DNA of 64,000 nt from Vanilla planifolia (lineage: Eukaryota; Streptophyta; Magnoliopsida; Asparagales; Orchidaceae): contig JAIUJO010000140.1 of assembly GCA_023846275.1 (NCBI GenBank), positions 1,277,236-1,341,235 of the forward strand, read 5' to 3'. Position numbers and translations under genes: made by a program. Under the pieces are notes generated by a model. It had not been told where the DNA came from, did no database searches, and was given only the letters and a program-made list of their open reading frames with translations. Each line of letters begins with the position of its first letter. Positions within the stretch are counted from its first letter, which is position 1. Positions 42,930-56,273 of this stretch are shown in pieces.

Positions 42930-45736
42930 ATGCTTGCACATATGAACTCACTAATGAATGCATGCACACATGTATGCATCCACACATGAACAAACAAGTA
43001 CATATGATCAGACACAAATGCACTTGCATATGCACATATAAGCACACACATGCATGCACACACACACACACAAAAACACACATGCACACAAGCACACATA
43101 CATATGCACATATAGGCACAAACATTCATACACATAAACATATGTATACACACAAACACATGTAAGCACACACCAAAGTTTGCACATAAATGCTTTCACA
43201 CACAAAGCTCAAATTTATACACATGCACATACACATGCACCTATGCACGAACACATGTACAGACTCTCCATCATATGCACACAAGCACAAATCGACTCAT
43301 TCATGCACACATACATGCATACGCATAACCAAGTAGAAATTTGCACCTAAACATAAAAACACATGCACATGCACCCACATGCAAGCATGCATGTGCACAA
43401 GCACACAAATGCAAACAAACAAGGGCACAAACATGTGCACACACATGTATGCACATGCACTCACATGCATACACACATGCACACATATGCACACATACAC
43501 ACACACTTACATGTACACACACACACACAAAAGCATGCACATGCACAAAAATATATGTACACACATGTGCACATGCACATACACATGTAAAAGCACACAC
43601 ACACTCACATACAAGCATATGCATGTGGACATACATATAAGCACACAAACAGACACAAAAACATGTACATATGCACACATGCATAGACACACACATGCAC
43701 ACGAACAGATACTAACACGAACACATGCACAATCACAAAAACACACACATGCATGCACATATATGTATATATATACACACACATGCACATAGATACACAT
43801 AGACAAAAACACATGCACAAATGTATGAACTCACCCACACATACACATGTGTGAATGGACACACAAACATACAAATGGACATACACATGCATACATACAT
43901 ACACATACATAAACATACACACAAATGTGAAAACGCACATACTCACACACATGTACAGACATGGATGCACACACATTTATAGACATGGATGCACATACTT
44001 ACCCACACACATGCACACACATACCCACATACACAAGCACACACACACATCCATACAAGCACACACACACACACACATGCACATATGCATATACACACAC
44101 ATATGCACACCTGCACACAGATGGACACACATTCACAAACACAAACATAGAAATGCATGCACACATACATGCATATGCACTTGGATAGGACACAAGTATG
44201 AACATTCTCATGATCATGCATGGACACATGCATACATGTGTGTACGCACACACACATACACAACTCATGTACACTTGAAAATGAACTTACGCAAGTGCTC
44301 ACATATATACACAATCAATAGCATGCACACACAAATACACACACACACACATACAATTGCACAAATGCATGTGCATGCATGTATGCATAATTGCACAAAC
44401 ACACACACAAGCACATAAACACACATTCACACTCATGCATGCATGCATTCATGCACACACACACACACTAACACATGCACACACACAAATGCGCAAATTT
44501 GTATATACATGGACAAACACATGCATAAGCACACAAACTTATAGACACATGCACATATAAACACACATGCACACACACACACACACATACACCCCCTACA
44601 TAAACACATACACACAAACATGCACATGCACACATGCATACAGATATATATACAAAGCACATGTATCCACATATATGTGCACATGAGCATGTAGACAACC
44701 TGCACAAACATACACATACCAATGCATGTGCACCGACATGTAAATATAGATACACATACACAAATTCAAACGCACATGCATTCACAAATCTACACACACC
44801 CACACACATAAAACACATGCACATTCACAAACATGATATATATAAACACACACACATGCACACACAAAGGCACACAGATGCATGCCCTTGCACATGCACG
44901 TAACATGCACACCCACACCCACATTCATACATACACAACCATAGATGCACAAATAGATATGCACACATGCACACATGCATGCACACATAGACATGGACAC
45001 ATGCAAGAAAGCACACATGCACACACCTACACACACATGTAGACACACATTCACGCACCCATGCATCCAAACACACACACACATATGAACAGACACACGC
45101 ATGCACACTCACATATGCACATATGCAAAAACAAATGAATGCATAAGCTCACCACTAATAACATAGAAAAACAAAAATTCACACACACAAATGCACATAC
45201 AGATGAACAAGCACACACGCATGCACACACAGACACAAACATATACACACACACACACACGACCACAAGCAAATGCATAAACACACATACAAACATGTAC
45301 ACACAAGCACACACATGCACACACTTATGCACAAACTCAAATGAACACATTCCCATGTACACACATGTACAAACAAATACACTTATACACATGCATGCCC
45401 ACACATGTGCTCCCAAGCACACACACACACACACATACGTGCGTATGTAGTCACATGCACACATCTGCACGTAAACACACACATGTGCACACTCAAAAAA
45501 ATACCCATACACATACCCCCTACACAAACATGCACACACACTACACACAAAACATGCATATATGCTTGAATACAAAAGATGACACACATACCCACACACA
45601 TGTGAGCACACATGCAAAGATACACATTTGAACACTTATGCACATGCACAAGTAAAAATGTGCCTAAACACACACAACCACATAGGCACATATGTGCATA
45701 CAAATATGCACACAATCTCATGCACTCAAGTAAGCA
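42930..45736. repeat. Right arm of the large imperfect inverted repeat (partner 28,739-31,590)
   Basis: Inverted partner of the TG-block segment 28,739-31,590. The best-preserved part is 42,940-43,060, where GAATGCATGCACACATG, CACACATGAACAAACAAG and TGCATATGCA occur in the same order as in the reverse complement of the TG block. The ~11.3 kb between the arms includes the end of the TG block and the first third of block 3. If real, each arm is at least ~2.8 kb. Confidence 0.8.
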
Positions 45737-47319
45737 CATGCACACACATAGAAAGACAAATGCGCACATGCATACACAAATAGACATGAACATACAACAC
45801 ACATACACATGCCCAAAAACATGCATGCACACACAAACATGTACACAAACACATGAACACCCACGAATGAACACATGCACAAATACACACAAATGCACAC
45901 AAACATACACACACACACACACATGTAGAAGTACACGCAACAACATGCTCACACACAAACATGCAGACATGTGCACACAAAGTCACTTGCACACATGCAA
46001 AGGCACATATATGAACACACACATATGAACACGCATATACATGCACACGTACACACATATGCACACACACCCATACCCACTCTTACCAATGCATACATGA
46101 ATGCACACACACACATGCACACACACATGTATACACACAAACACAAATACAACCACACATGTACAAACACAAATGCATATAAGCAAACATGCAAACATGC
46201 ACGTGCTTACGTACAAACATGCATAAACAAGTAGTCGTAGATGCATATGCACTTACACATTCACACACATGCATGTATGCATACACACTCATAAAACACA
46301 CACATATGCATACACACTCACACACACACCCGTTTGCATTCAAATATGCCCACACAAATACAGACAAATATAATCACATACACACATGCACTCATATGCA
46401 TGGGCACCCATACACACACTCGCACATGCACACACAGAACATAAGTGTGAACCCAAGCACACAAAAGTGAACACACACACACACACACTCACACACATAC
46501 ACACACAAGCAAATATACGCACACACACTTGTGCACACATAAGGATACACATAAATAGGCACAATAACACATGTTTCCACACATGGATATGGACGTACAC
46601 CAATATACACAACGACACACATGTGTAAACTCATGCACACACACACACACAGACCCACACATAGATGCACTTAGCCATGCACCTTCATGCAAATAAACAC
46701 ATATGTGCACGTACACACACATACACACTCACAATCACATACGTACACAAACACACTTGCATGAACACATGTGCACACACATGCACCTGTTTGCTCGCTC
46801 ATGCACCTATGTGCACATGCACACACACTCTCTCTCACACACAAACACATAAACTTGTATGCACACATGCACATGCACGTAATAACATAAACACACACAT
46901 GTATGCACATGCATGCAAAATAATGCACACGAATACACACACATGTGCACCTATATGCATAAAAAAATACACACTGAAAGGAACATACATGCATATGTAC
47001 TAACACATCCATGCATACACACACACACAACCACACATACAAACATGCACACACACAAACATGCATACACACATGTGTGTGTACACACACGCATGCATAT
47101 GCACATGCACATGCACACACACATCAACACACGTGTATGCACAATAGTACACACACATGCATATACATGCACGTGCACATCTATATACATGCATGCACAA
47201 CACACACATTTGTTTGCACAAAGACATGCACACAGAAGTGCACACATTCATACACACACAGTCACACAAACACAATCACAAAAACATACACATAAGCACA
47301 CGCCCATGCACACTTACAC

Positions 47320-50300
47320 ACACTCATCGACACACACATAGACATAGTGCCAAGCATTCACACATGCACAACACACTTAGACGAATGCATGCACATGCTT
47401 GTGCACCAGATACACAGACAAGTATACACATAAACACAAAACCACACTGATGCATATGTACACACACTCACACACACAAAAAAATACTTGCTCACAAACA
47501 TGAAAATGGTTGTACACGCACAAATGCACATGCACACAAAAACAAACTAACATCCATACACACTTGCATGCACTACATACACAAACATGTATGCATAGAA
47601 AAAACCACACGCATGCACACACATGCAAACGCACATGTAACACACACACACATATGCACAAAAATATAGGCACTTACTCATAAACTTGCATATGCATTTG
47701 TCCATGCATGCAAACACAAGAACATATGCACCCATGTTTGCATATGCATATGCACAAAAATGCGAACACATGCTAACATATAGGTATACAAATGCACACA
47801 TGCCCACACACATGCATACATATACACACACCCACATGCATGCATACACTTATGTGATCACCTGCACACACACACATGCATAGAGACACACACACACATG
47901 TATATGCACACACATTCCCACACCCACATGCATGCATACATATGCACACACAACACACACACATAGATAAACCCACATATATGCACACTCACACAGAAAC
48001 ACACACAAGCAAACATACACAAACACCCACACACATGCACATTCATGACCACAAACACGTGCGTGTACACCCACCCATACATACATGCTCAAACACATAA
48101 GTATGCACACAAATACACACACATATGCACAAGCACATATATGCTCATAAACGTACACATGTGCACACACACATACAAGTACACACGAGCAAACATACAC
48201 ATGCATACATACAAACCATGCATATGCATGCACATAGATCAATGCAAGCACACACTCATATGCAATAACACTCACACATGCACATATGTCGACATACGCA
48301 CATGTGTGTATAAGCTGACATGCATGCACACAAATACTCAAACACACATGCTTGTGCACTTGCTCACACACATAGACACACACATGCACACCCATATCGA
48401 CTGCACAAACATGCTCATGCACATACATTAATAGATAGATATGCTCACACATACACAGAAAAAACATGTGAATGATGACACTGACACATGCACATGCATC
48501 CATAGACACATGCATGCACACTCATTCACATAAACAGAGACACAAACACAAATGCATATGCAACTTCTCACATGCACATGTGTACCAATGTACTCAAGCA
48601 CATGCACTCACACATGAACACACATGCACTTGCACACACTCACATACACACATGCACATAAACACAGACACACACATACATGCACACACACACACTCATG
48701 TACTCACATACACACATGCACATGCACGTGCAAACACACACTCACACACACATGTATAAGCACACATGCAAGTAGCTACACATGTACACCTATGCACACC
48801 CACATGCACACACATTAGCACATGCACAAGTATGCACACATGCATGCATGCACATAAACATAGACATATGCACCCATACACACATATGCAAAAAAATGTA
48901 AGCATAAACACAAACATGCACACATATGTACACTCACACACACCCACTCACAAACATGCACTCACTCAAACACACACATACACATAGACACATGCACATG
49001 CAAGTGCGCACAAATGCACCAAGACTTGCACAAACACCTACGCACACACATATACACACGCACACACATGTACAGATGCACACACACATGCACACACCCA
49101 CACACACACCCATAGGCATGCACACATGCACACACATCTATAAACATGCATGCTCATAAAAACATACACACACACAAGCCCATGAACATGCATACATGCA
49201 CACAAGCATGCACACACACACAACAACACATAAGCACACATACACACATGGATACAAGCACACATCCATTTACAAAAACACACATGTGCATGCACATACA
49301 CATACACCTAGATTAATGCTTGTATGAACATACACAAACATGCTCATGTACATAAACACATGCACACACACATGCATAAGTATCCACACATCAATGCACT
49401 CACACAAGCACACATGTGCACACACACACACCAACATGTACAATAAAATTACACTTGCAAATACTCATATGTGCACACATTATGCATGTGCATAAACATG
49501 TGTGCACATTCACATTCATATGCATGGAGATTACACACACATGTATGCTCACAAACACATGTATGCACACAAACACACACACACACACATGCATATGTAC
49601 ACTCCCATGGATACAGACATGTATGCACATGCACACTCAAGCATGAACACACACACACACACAAAAATAAAAGCACACTTACATGAACACATGAGTGTAC
49701 ACATACATGTACACACATTTACAGACACACATGCCCAATCAAACACATGTACAAGCACATAGATGCACACTAACACACATCCATAAAGACACACACACAC
49801 ATACATGCATACAAACACACACATGCATGCAAACAAGAGCAAAAACAAAACACACACATGTTTGCACCAAAAAAACAAACATGCACATGCACATATGCAT
49901 GCACCTACACTAGCACACAAACACAGATGTACATGAACAAGCACACACTTACACACATAGATAAATGCACACATATGTATACACATACACATGTACACAT
50001 AAGAACACGCATAGTAACACACACATACTATTATACTAGCATGTACACATGCATGCATGCACACAAACAGACACTCACACACATACATAAAGAGACATGC
50101 AAACACTCAAACACATGCACACAGGCTCGCATGCATACACATATATAGACCTACACACAAATGTATATGCTTACACTGACAATCACAAATGCATAAATGC
50201 ACACACATACATGTATACACATGCATGCACCTACATATACTGATCACATGCACACAAATACACACATGCACATGCACTAAAACATGCAAACAAACATATA

Positions 50301-51900
50301 CACATGAATGTACACACACATGCTCATACTCACACACATACACACACAACTCACACACACCCATGCATGCACACACATGCACACATATACACACAAACAT
50401 GCACACACACCCACACACATGCATGTCAATGCATGCACATAGACGCACAAATACTCACATACACACATGCACACACTGATGTTGACATGCACATAGTTAG
50501 ACACATGTATGCAAACACATATTCACACACATGTACAAGCACACAAAGACACGCACAAATACATACACACATGCACACTTATACACATAGACATGAGCAC
50601 ACATAGACACACATAAGCACACATAAGCACACATAAGTACACATGTACATACATGTATACATGTACACATATACACATACATACTCATGCACACATGTGT
50701 ATACACACACCCAAATTTACATGTCAAATACACACACACACACACACTGATAAACACAAAGAAACATAGATATGCATACGCACATTACCATGGACACATA
50801 TGAACAAAGACAAGCATATTCACACATAGACACACACACACATACACTAATATGCATGCACATGAACACACACATGCATGTACTTATGTCCATAAAGATA
50901 GACATATAAGCACACATAAACACATGTACTTATGCACACACACACACATGTACACACACTTGAGTACCAATGCACATAGGCACACGCACATGCACAAATC
51001 ATATGCACTTATGCATACAAACACACAAGCAAGTGCACACACACATGCATACCAATGCATTCACTTGCACATGCACACACATGTGTACCCATGCATACAC
51101 ACATGCACTTGCACTCACATGCACTAGTATGTGAACACACGCTTAAGCATAAGCACACACTAACACATAGACACACATGCATGCACATACTCACACAAGC
51201 ATGCCTACATACATATGTAATCATACACACACACACACCCACATACATGCACACAAACACATGCTCAAACACACCCACATAAGCATATGCTTGCACACAA
51301 GAACAAATGCATAATCACACACATGAATGTATAATCACATGTAATTGTATATGCATAAAAACATACACACAAGTACACACACATGAACAAACAGTAAGAC
51401 ACATACCCACACGTGTAAAAAATGAAAATGTCCTCACACACAAATGCACAAATACAAATGGACACAAACACACATACACATGCATATACACACACAGATA
51501 CACATGCACACACACACACACACACAAGAACACATGCACATCAACATGCACACACATGCCTAGACAAACATGCACACAGACTTGTATGAACAACCACACA
51601 CAAGCATGCACACACACACATGCACAAACACATGCAAACAAAAACATACTATCGCACACATATGTGCACACACACACACACCCACACACACCAACTCCAA
51701 TGCACATGCACACATATATCTGCACATATACTTATGTACAAATACATGTACACTTAAATATGGGCATGAACTAGCACACACATATATAGAAGTGCACACA
51801 CAATTGTACCCAAAAACATGTAGATATGCATGCATATATAGACACACACATGCACACAGATGTAGACACACATATATAATGAAACACATTCACACAAGCA
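47320..51900. repeat. ~13 kb higher-order direct repeat, right copy
   Basis: Partner of 34,321-38,830, with anchors at 47,381, 48,313, 49,858, 50,230, 51,260, 51,767 and ~51,853. Just inside the left limit, GAAAATGGTTGTACACGCAC near 47,502 is the third relative of the ATGGATAGACATG word in the 1.1 kb tandem pair. The copy stops being traceable about 0.6 kb before the end of the CA domain. Confidence 0.85.
50604..50640. repeat. Short 10 bp-period run (ACACATAAGC)
   Basis: ACATAAGCAC is repeated about three times, ending in ACATAAGTAC. It is a small local expansion within block 3. Confidence 0.8.
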
Positions 51901-52540
51901 CACATGCTCACACATACATACGAACAAACACACACATGCATCTACACATACACATGTGTTTGCATGCAAACATGAACATGCATACATGTACACACAGTCA
52001 TGTGCACACATAGGCACAAACACATAAACACCCACACCCAAACCAACAAATACACAAACACACACACATGCACATGCATAGACTCATAAGCCCACACACA
52101 CAATCATAAATGCACATGCATACAGACACACCAACACATGCACATGCATAAACACGTAAACACACACACCCAGTCATAAATGTAGTCACACACATAGACA
52201 TAGAGGAACATGGGTGCATGCACATGCACACAAGAAAACATAAACATAAGCACACATGCACAAAAGAAGACACGCATGCATGCAAACATGTCCATGAGCA
52301 CACAAGCACGTATAGGTGCACACATGCACGTCTAGGTGCACACACACACATGTATGAATGCATTAGATACATAAACACAAAAACAGACATAGACATGCAC
52401 AAACACAAATACACATGCAAATACACACACACACACATGTATGCACTATATGCACACACTTGCATGGACACACATAACCATTGACATGCATATGCACACA
52501 CAAATGCACACACACCTACATACTCACATGCCCACACACA

Positions 52541-52930
52541 TGTTTTTCTTTTTTTTCAATTTTATTTGATTGTAAGGCACTAGTAGCATGTACCAATTAT
52601 TTCATTGTAAGATCATAGCAGTCTATCTCATTTGTCTCTTTGTTGTGATGGTTTAGCCGACCAATCTTTCGAAAGGCTCATATTGTGTTGTGTTTGTCTC
52701 ATATTTTCTTGGGATGGACATAAGCTTTTTTATAAGTCAATCCATGTAAAAATCTTTTGCTTACATTTTATAAATATTGTTTGTTTTCAAATTACATCAC
52801 TTTTAAAAAACTTAATATGTTTTTAAAAAAAAATGAAAAGTTACAGAAAATGAAATTAAATACTTGTTAAACTATATTAAAAGTTACTAAAAATATTGTT
52901 TTAAAATATTTTGTAATAAATAAAAATTTT
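52541..52930 (-). repeat. Module Z, copy L1
   Basis: AT-rich module starting immediately at the end of the CA domain. It contains a ~40 bp internal tandem pair (ATTGTAAG.(C/T)A.TAG.AG at ~52,569 and ~52,606), then TTTCGAAAGGCTCATATTG, ATTTTCTTGGGATGGACATA, AAGCTTTTTTATAAGTCAAT and a T/A-rich tail. The same ordered words occur at 53,135-53,597 (direct) and reverse-complemented at ~62,445-62,750, which defines a repeat rather than a gene. An open frame across 52,632-52,826 exists but is broken in the other copies. The strand is given relative to copy R, which I take as +. It could be a solo LTR or non-autonomous transposon; no clear termini or target-site duplication were seen. Confidence 0.75.
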
Positions 52931-53134
52931 AATCATGGTTGCATAATTATTGTTTTGAAAATAATAAAGCATTTAAAAGTAATAAAATTGAAAAGTAAAA
53001 CCACTTTCAAAATTATTTATATGCTTATTAATTGAGATACTTATGTCTCTTTAATGATTCCAACAAGAATAGCATTTTGATTGCATTGATTTTGATTTTT
53101 GTTCATTGAATGTTTTCCATTTTTCTATCATTTT
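52931..53134 (-). repeat. Fragment of 5S-unit segment B lacking its 5S-like part
   Basis: AATCATGGTTGCATAATTAT, TTGTTTTGAAAATAATAAAG and TTAAAAGTAATAAAATTGA resemble the sequence just right of the first 5S-like copy (53,730-53,830) and the reverse complement of ~62,190-62,275. In complete units this segment lies directly upstream of a 5S-like sequence. Here it follows module Z with no 5S-like part between, so one 5S-like copy was probably deleted. Confidence 0.6.
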
Positions 53135-53597
53135 TATTTTAGTGAAAGGCTATAGTAGCTAGTCTCATTTATTTCATTAAAACACCATAGTAGTCTATCT
53201 CATTTGTCTTTTTGTTGTGAGAGTTTAGTCTACTGGTCTTTTTCTAAAATGATTATATTGTGTTTGCTTGTCTTGTATTTTCTTGGAGTGCATATATGCA
53301 TGTTTTATAAGTCGAACAACATAAAAATAAATTTTGTATATTTTTAATAATTTTTTATTTTTCAATTTTATAACTTTCATAAAACTTAAAATATTTTCAA
53401 AGTAAAATTAAATTTATATAACTTCACTTTTATATATTTGTTAAACTATATTAAAAATTACTATAAATGTTGTATTAAAATATTTTATAATAACTCAATA
53501 TTTTATTCATAAGAATTCATTACCCTTTTGGTGAGCCTCACTTAAATCATCTTATTAAAATTACATTTTGTAATAAAAAATTATTATGAAAAAATAT
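53135..53597 (-). repeat. Module Z, copy L2
   Basis: Second direct copy of Z, about 0.57 kb from L1. It repeats GTCTATCTCATTTGTCTTTT, TTGTTGTGAGAGTTTAGTC, ATTTTCTTGGAGTGCATATA, a T/A tail and ATTACTATAAATGTTG. It then has GGTGAGCCTCACTTAAATCA, whose reverse complement is seen next to copy R (GAGTGAGGTTCAGTAAG). It runs directly into the 3' end of the first 5S-like copy, as copy R does in mirror image. Confidence 0.75.
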
Positions 53598-53718
53598 GTG
53601 CAACAATTAGAATTCTAAAGACGTGACCCATCCAATTAATACTCCAGTCCATGCATGCTTAACTTTGGAGATTTAATGGGATCGAGCACTATAATACTAA
53701 TGTGGTAACAAATTCATG
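53598..53718 (-). pseudogene. 5S rRNA-like pseudogene, copy 1
   Basis: Read on the - strand this gives TTGTTACCACATTAGTATTA, TAGTGCTCGATCCCATTAAA, CTCCAAAGTTAAGCATGCA, ATTGGATGGGTCACGTC and a 3' end TTGTTGCAC. These follow the plant 5S rRNA order (ACCAGCACTAATGCAC, GGATCCCATCAGAACTCC, GAAGTTAAGCGTGCTTGG, GGATGGGTGACCTCC, GTGTTGCAC). It is close to full length (~120 nt), but the A box/IE region and the end of the C box carry substitutions. A functional pol III gene is unlikely, and I saw no convincing oligo-T terminator directly after the 3' end. Confidence 0.82.
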
Positions 53719-54865
53719 CAAAAGAAAAAAATCATAGTTGAGTAATCGTTGTTTTAAAAATAATGAGCAATTTAAAACAATTAAATTAACAAGTAAATGT
53801 ACTTCAAAAATGTTTCTAATGCATATCATATTTGTCATATTATGTTATAATATAAATATTTTACTTTTATTAAAAAAATAATTAAATAAACTAATATTTT
53901 TTATAACTTAGATATTATGTCATAAGAACTTTTTTGATTTTATTATCGTTCTTATAAATAAAAAAATTTAATTAGTTAATAAATATAAATAATAAAATAT
54001 ATATTTATCATAAATATTATATATTAGATTGTGCAACATAATATTCTCTTAAATATTTGTAATTAATGTGCTCAAAAATAGATAGTAAAGATGGAGATAA
54101 CTATCCTTTAAGAGAGTGAAACTCATGGTTTAATAAGAGAAAACTAGAAAATAAAATAATAACATAAAGAGATAGAGATGATTTAATAAAGAAATAAAAG
54201 AAAAGAGAGAACATAAAAATGATAAAAAAAATAACTAAAAAAACAAAAGAGTGAAATAAAAAAGTAGCAAATTGAAATGGAGAGAGAAAGATACCAAAAA
54301 CATATATGGAGAAAGGCAATAAAGAGGCAAAAAAGATAATGATAAAAAGAGAGAAAAAGAAAGAGAATATTAGAGACATTGAGATTTATTATTTTAGAAT
54401 AATTAAACATATAATATTTTTAATTGTATTATAATATTTAATAATAATAAAATATAAAAACAAATTTAGATTTATTATTATGTTAGAATATTACAAATGT
54501 TTAAATTTTTTTATAATTAATAAAATATTATTTTTATCTCTAATATTCTATAACATAATATTTCTACATTAAGATATTTGACACACATCTATATAACATT
54601 ATAAACATAAATTAATTCTAATTTATTATAACTAATATAATTTATTTTTCTTAATATTAAAATAAACTAAAGTTAATGTTTTATTATATCATATGTGTCA
54701 TTTTTATTATTGTATTAAATTAATAATAATATTTTAAAGTTTTTTTTAAAAACTATTTACAAAAAATTTCATTATAGATTATCTTGTATAATAATTTTTT
54801 CATAAAATAACAATATTATAAAAATTAATTATCAATAATTAGTGAAAAGAATGCAATGAAAAAAT
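53719..54865 (-). repeat. 5S-unit spacer 1 (segments B, purine tract, A)
   Basis: Spacer between 5S-like copies 1 and 2, read left to right as reverse-complemented B (~53,719-54,085), a purine-rich tract (~54,085-54,385, many AGAGA, AAAGA and GATAA words), and reverse-complemented A (~54,390-54,865, strongly AT-rich). Open frames on the - strand within the purine tract give Phe/Ile/Ser-rich low complexity and are not genes. The same order and similar words recur in the other spacers. Confidence 0.75.
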
Positions 54866-54985
54866 GTGCAAAAAAGGAAGTTCAAACAAGGTCAAACATC
54901 TTATACTATTCTTTTTAAGCATGCTTAACTTTTGAGTTCTTATGATATCGATTGTTATAATACTGAAGTGGTTAGACATTCATGC
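54866..54985 (-). pseudogene. 5S rRNA-like pseudogene, copy 2
   Basis: The most decayed of the minus-strand set. On the - strand, ATGTCTAACCACTTCAGTAT, TATAACAATCGATATCATAA, AACTCAAAAGTTAAGCATGC and a 3' TTTTGCAC are still recognisable at the expected spacing. The GGATGGGTGACC block is reduced to something like AAGATGTTTGACC. It starts 1,268 bases after copy 1. Confidence 0.7.
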
Positions 54986-56153
54986 AAAAAATGTAATGAA
55001 CCATTTCTAAAATTTCTTAAATTATCAAGCATATACATTTTTAAATAAACTTTATGCCTTCATATAAGTCATAAAATATTATGATATCAACATTTTGTTT
55101 ATATAAAATAAATAAATATTTACATAGTAAATATTTTTTATTATATTAATACATATGAATTTATTTCTTTATCATATCACTCTTTAAATAAAAATTCAAA
55201 TTATATAATAAATATAAATAACAAAAATATAAATTTATAATAAATATTTTATAATAGACTATGTAAAAATAGAGTTTTATTAAATATTATTAAATGATGA
55301 GTTCAAAGTGAGATAATAGAGATGGAATAATTATTTATATAAGAGATAAAGTCACAGATTAAAAAGATAAAAGTAGATAGTAAAATAATAAAAGAGAGAT
55401 ACGAGAGATGATTTAACGAAGAAAAAAAAAAGTAACACAAAAGAGATACAAATAATAAATAAAATTATAAAAGAGGGAGAATGAGAAAAAGGAGATGTAT
55501 AGTAAAGATAGAGAGACCAAGAACATAAAGAGATAAAGAATGAAAAGACAAAAAAAGAAAATGATAAAAAAAAAGAAGAAATTGAGAGAATTTGAGAGAT
55601 AATGAGACAAATAAGAAATTTAAAAAAATTTATCTTTATATTAGAAAATTAGTAATATTTAAAGAGTATTTTCAACTATTAATTTAATATTATTTTATTC
55701 ATTCTTATAAAAAGTAATTAAATAATATATAATATAATTATTATAATATATTATCTTTATTTGACATATTATAGGTAAAAAATATAAATGGTATTTAATA
55801 TTAGTGAAAAGTTTAGATTTTTATTTTTTAGAAAATAATATTATTTTAACTAAAAATATTATACACACCATGTATTTACTATGATAAACTTAAATTAAAC
55901 CTAATTTATTTTAATTGAAATAAGTTATTTTGCTCAATATATAAAAAATTTAAATTTATTGTTTTATTATATAATATATTATTTAATATTTATTATTATA
56001 TTAAATAGATAATAAAGTTATAATATTGTTATGAAGTCTAATTACAAAATTTGCAATTATAAATTTTCTTTTTTAAGAATTTACATTTTTGTATATCGAC
56101 ATGTTATTAAAATTAATTATCACTTATTAAGAAAAAATGCTATAAAAAAATAT
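54986..56153 (-). repeat. 5S-unit spacer 2 (segments B, purine tract, A)
   Basis: Same order as spacer 1. The B part (CATTTCTAAAATTTCTTAAA, TTATCAAGCATATACATTTT, ATAAGTCATAAAATATTATG) and the purine tract (~55,310-55,610, including GAGATGATTTAACGAAG) are closely matched, reverse-complemented, by 57,601-58,223. For example, TATATGCTTGATAGTTTAGA and CTTCCTTAAATCATCTCTC occur there. That makes 54,866-~55,610 and ~57,601-58,346 an inverted pair. No gene seen. Confidence 0.78.
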
Positions 56154-56273
56154 GTGAAACTAAAGAACTTCTCAAGAGGCCACCCATCCTGATAGTACTC
56201 CTACCTCAGAATGTCCAACTTTGAAGTTCTAATGAGAATCAATGTTATATGTTTGTGCGGTCATACATGCATC
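56154..56273 (-). pseudogene. 5S rRNA-like pseudogene, copy 3 (best C-box)
   Basis: Read on the - strand: AGAACTTCAAAGTTGGACAT, TGAGGTAGGAGTACTATCA, GGATGGGTGGCCTCTTGAGA, AGTTCT, then GTTTCAC. The GGATGGGTG(A)CCTC(C)TG(G)GAAGTCCT part of the plant 5S internal control region is the best preserved in the window, and GAGTA at the intermediate element is kept. The 5' third is more diverged (ATAACATTGATTCTCATTAG). It starts 1,288 bases after copy 2. Confidence 0.85.

Larger units (their letters stand above)
32846..52540. repeat. CA-rich degenerate alternating repeat, block 3 (C/A strand on +)
   Basis: About 19.7 kb of CA-polarity sequence of the same style as block 1. Internally it is two diverged copies of a ~13 kb higher-order segment plus a local ~1.1 kb duplication, recognised from rare words such as TAAGCTGACATGCATGCACA, ATGTTTGCA(T/C)CAAA and CCTACATATA. 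It also carries an inverted relative of part of block 2b. It ends abruptly near 52,540, where CACACACATG passes straight into a T-rich, AT-rich sequence. No gene is supported. Confidence 0.93.

Noticed and set aside
23770..52500. ATAACCATTG word shared inversely between ~23.78 kb and ~52.48 kb as an extension of the large inverted repeat
   Set aside because: The coordinate sum (~76.3 kb) departs from the ~74.5 kb of the other anchors and the flanks do not clearly match.
1..52540. Telomeric or subtelomeric repeat
   Set aside because: No runs of TTTAGGG, TTAGGG or related telomere units were seen on either strand. G-rich words are GTGT/GTGC types only.
52632..52826. 64-codon open frame with a more varied composition
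   Set aside because: It lies inside repeat module Z. The equivalent positions in the other Z copies carry different bases and are not maintained as an open frame.
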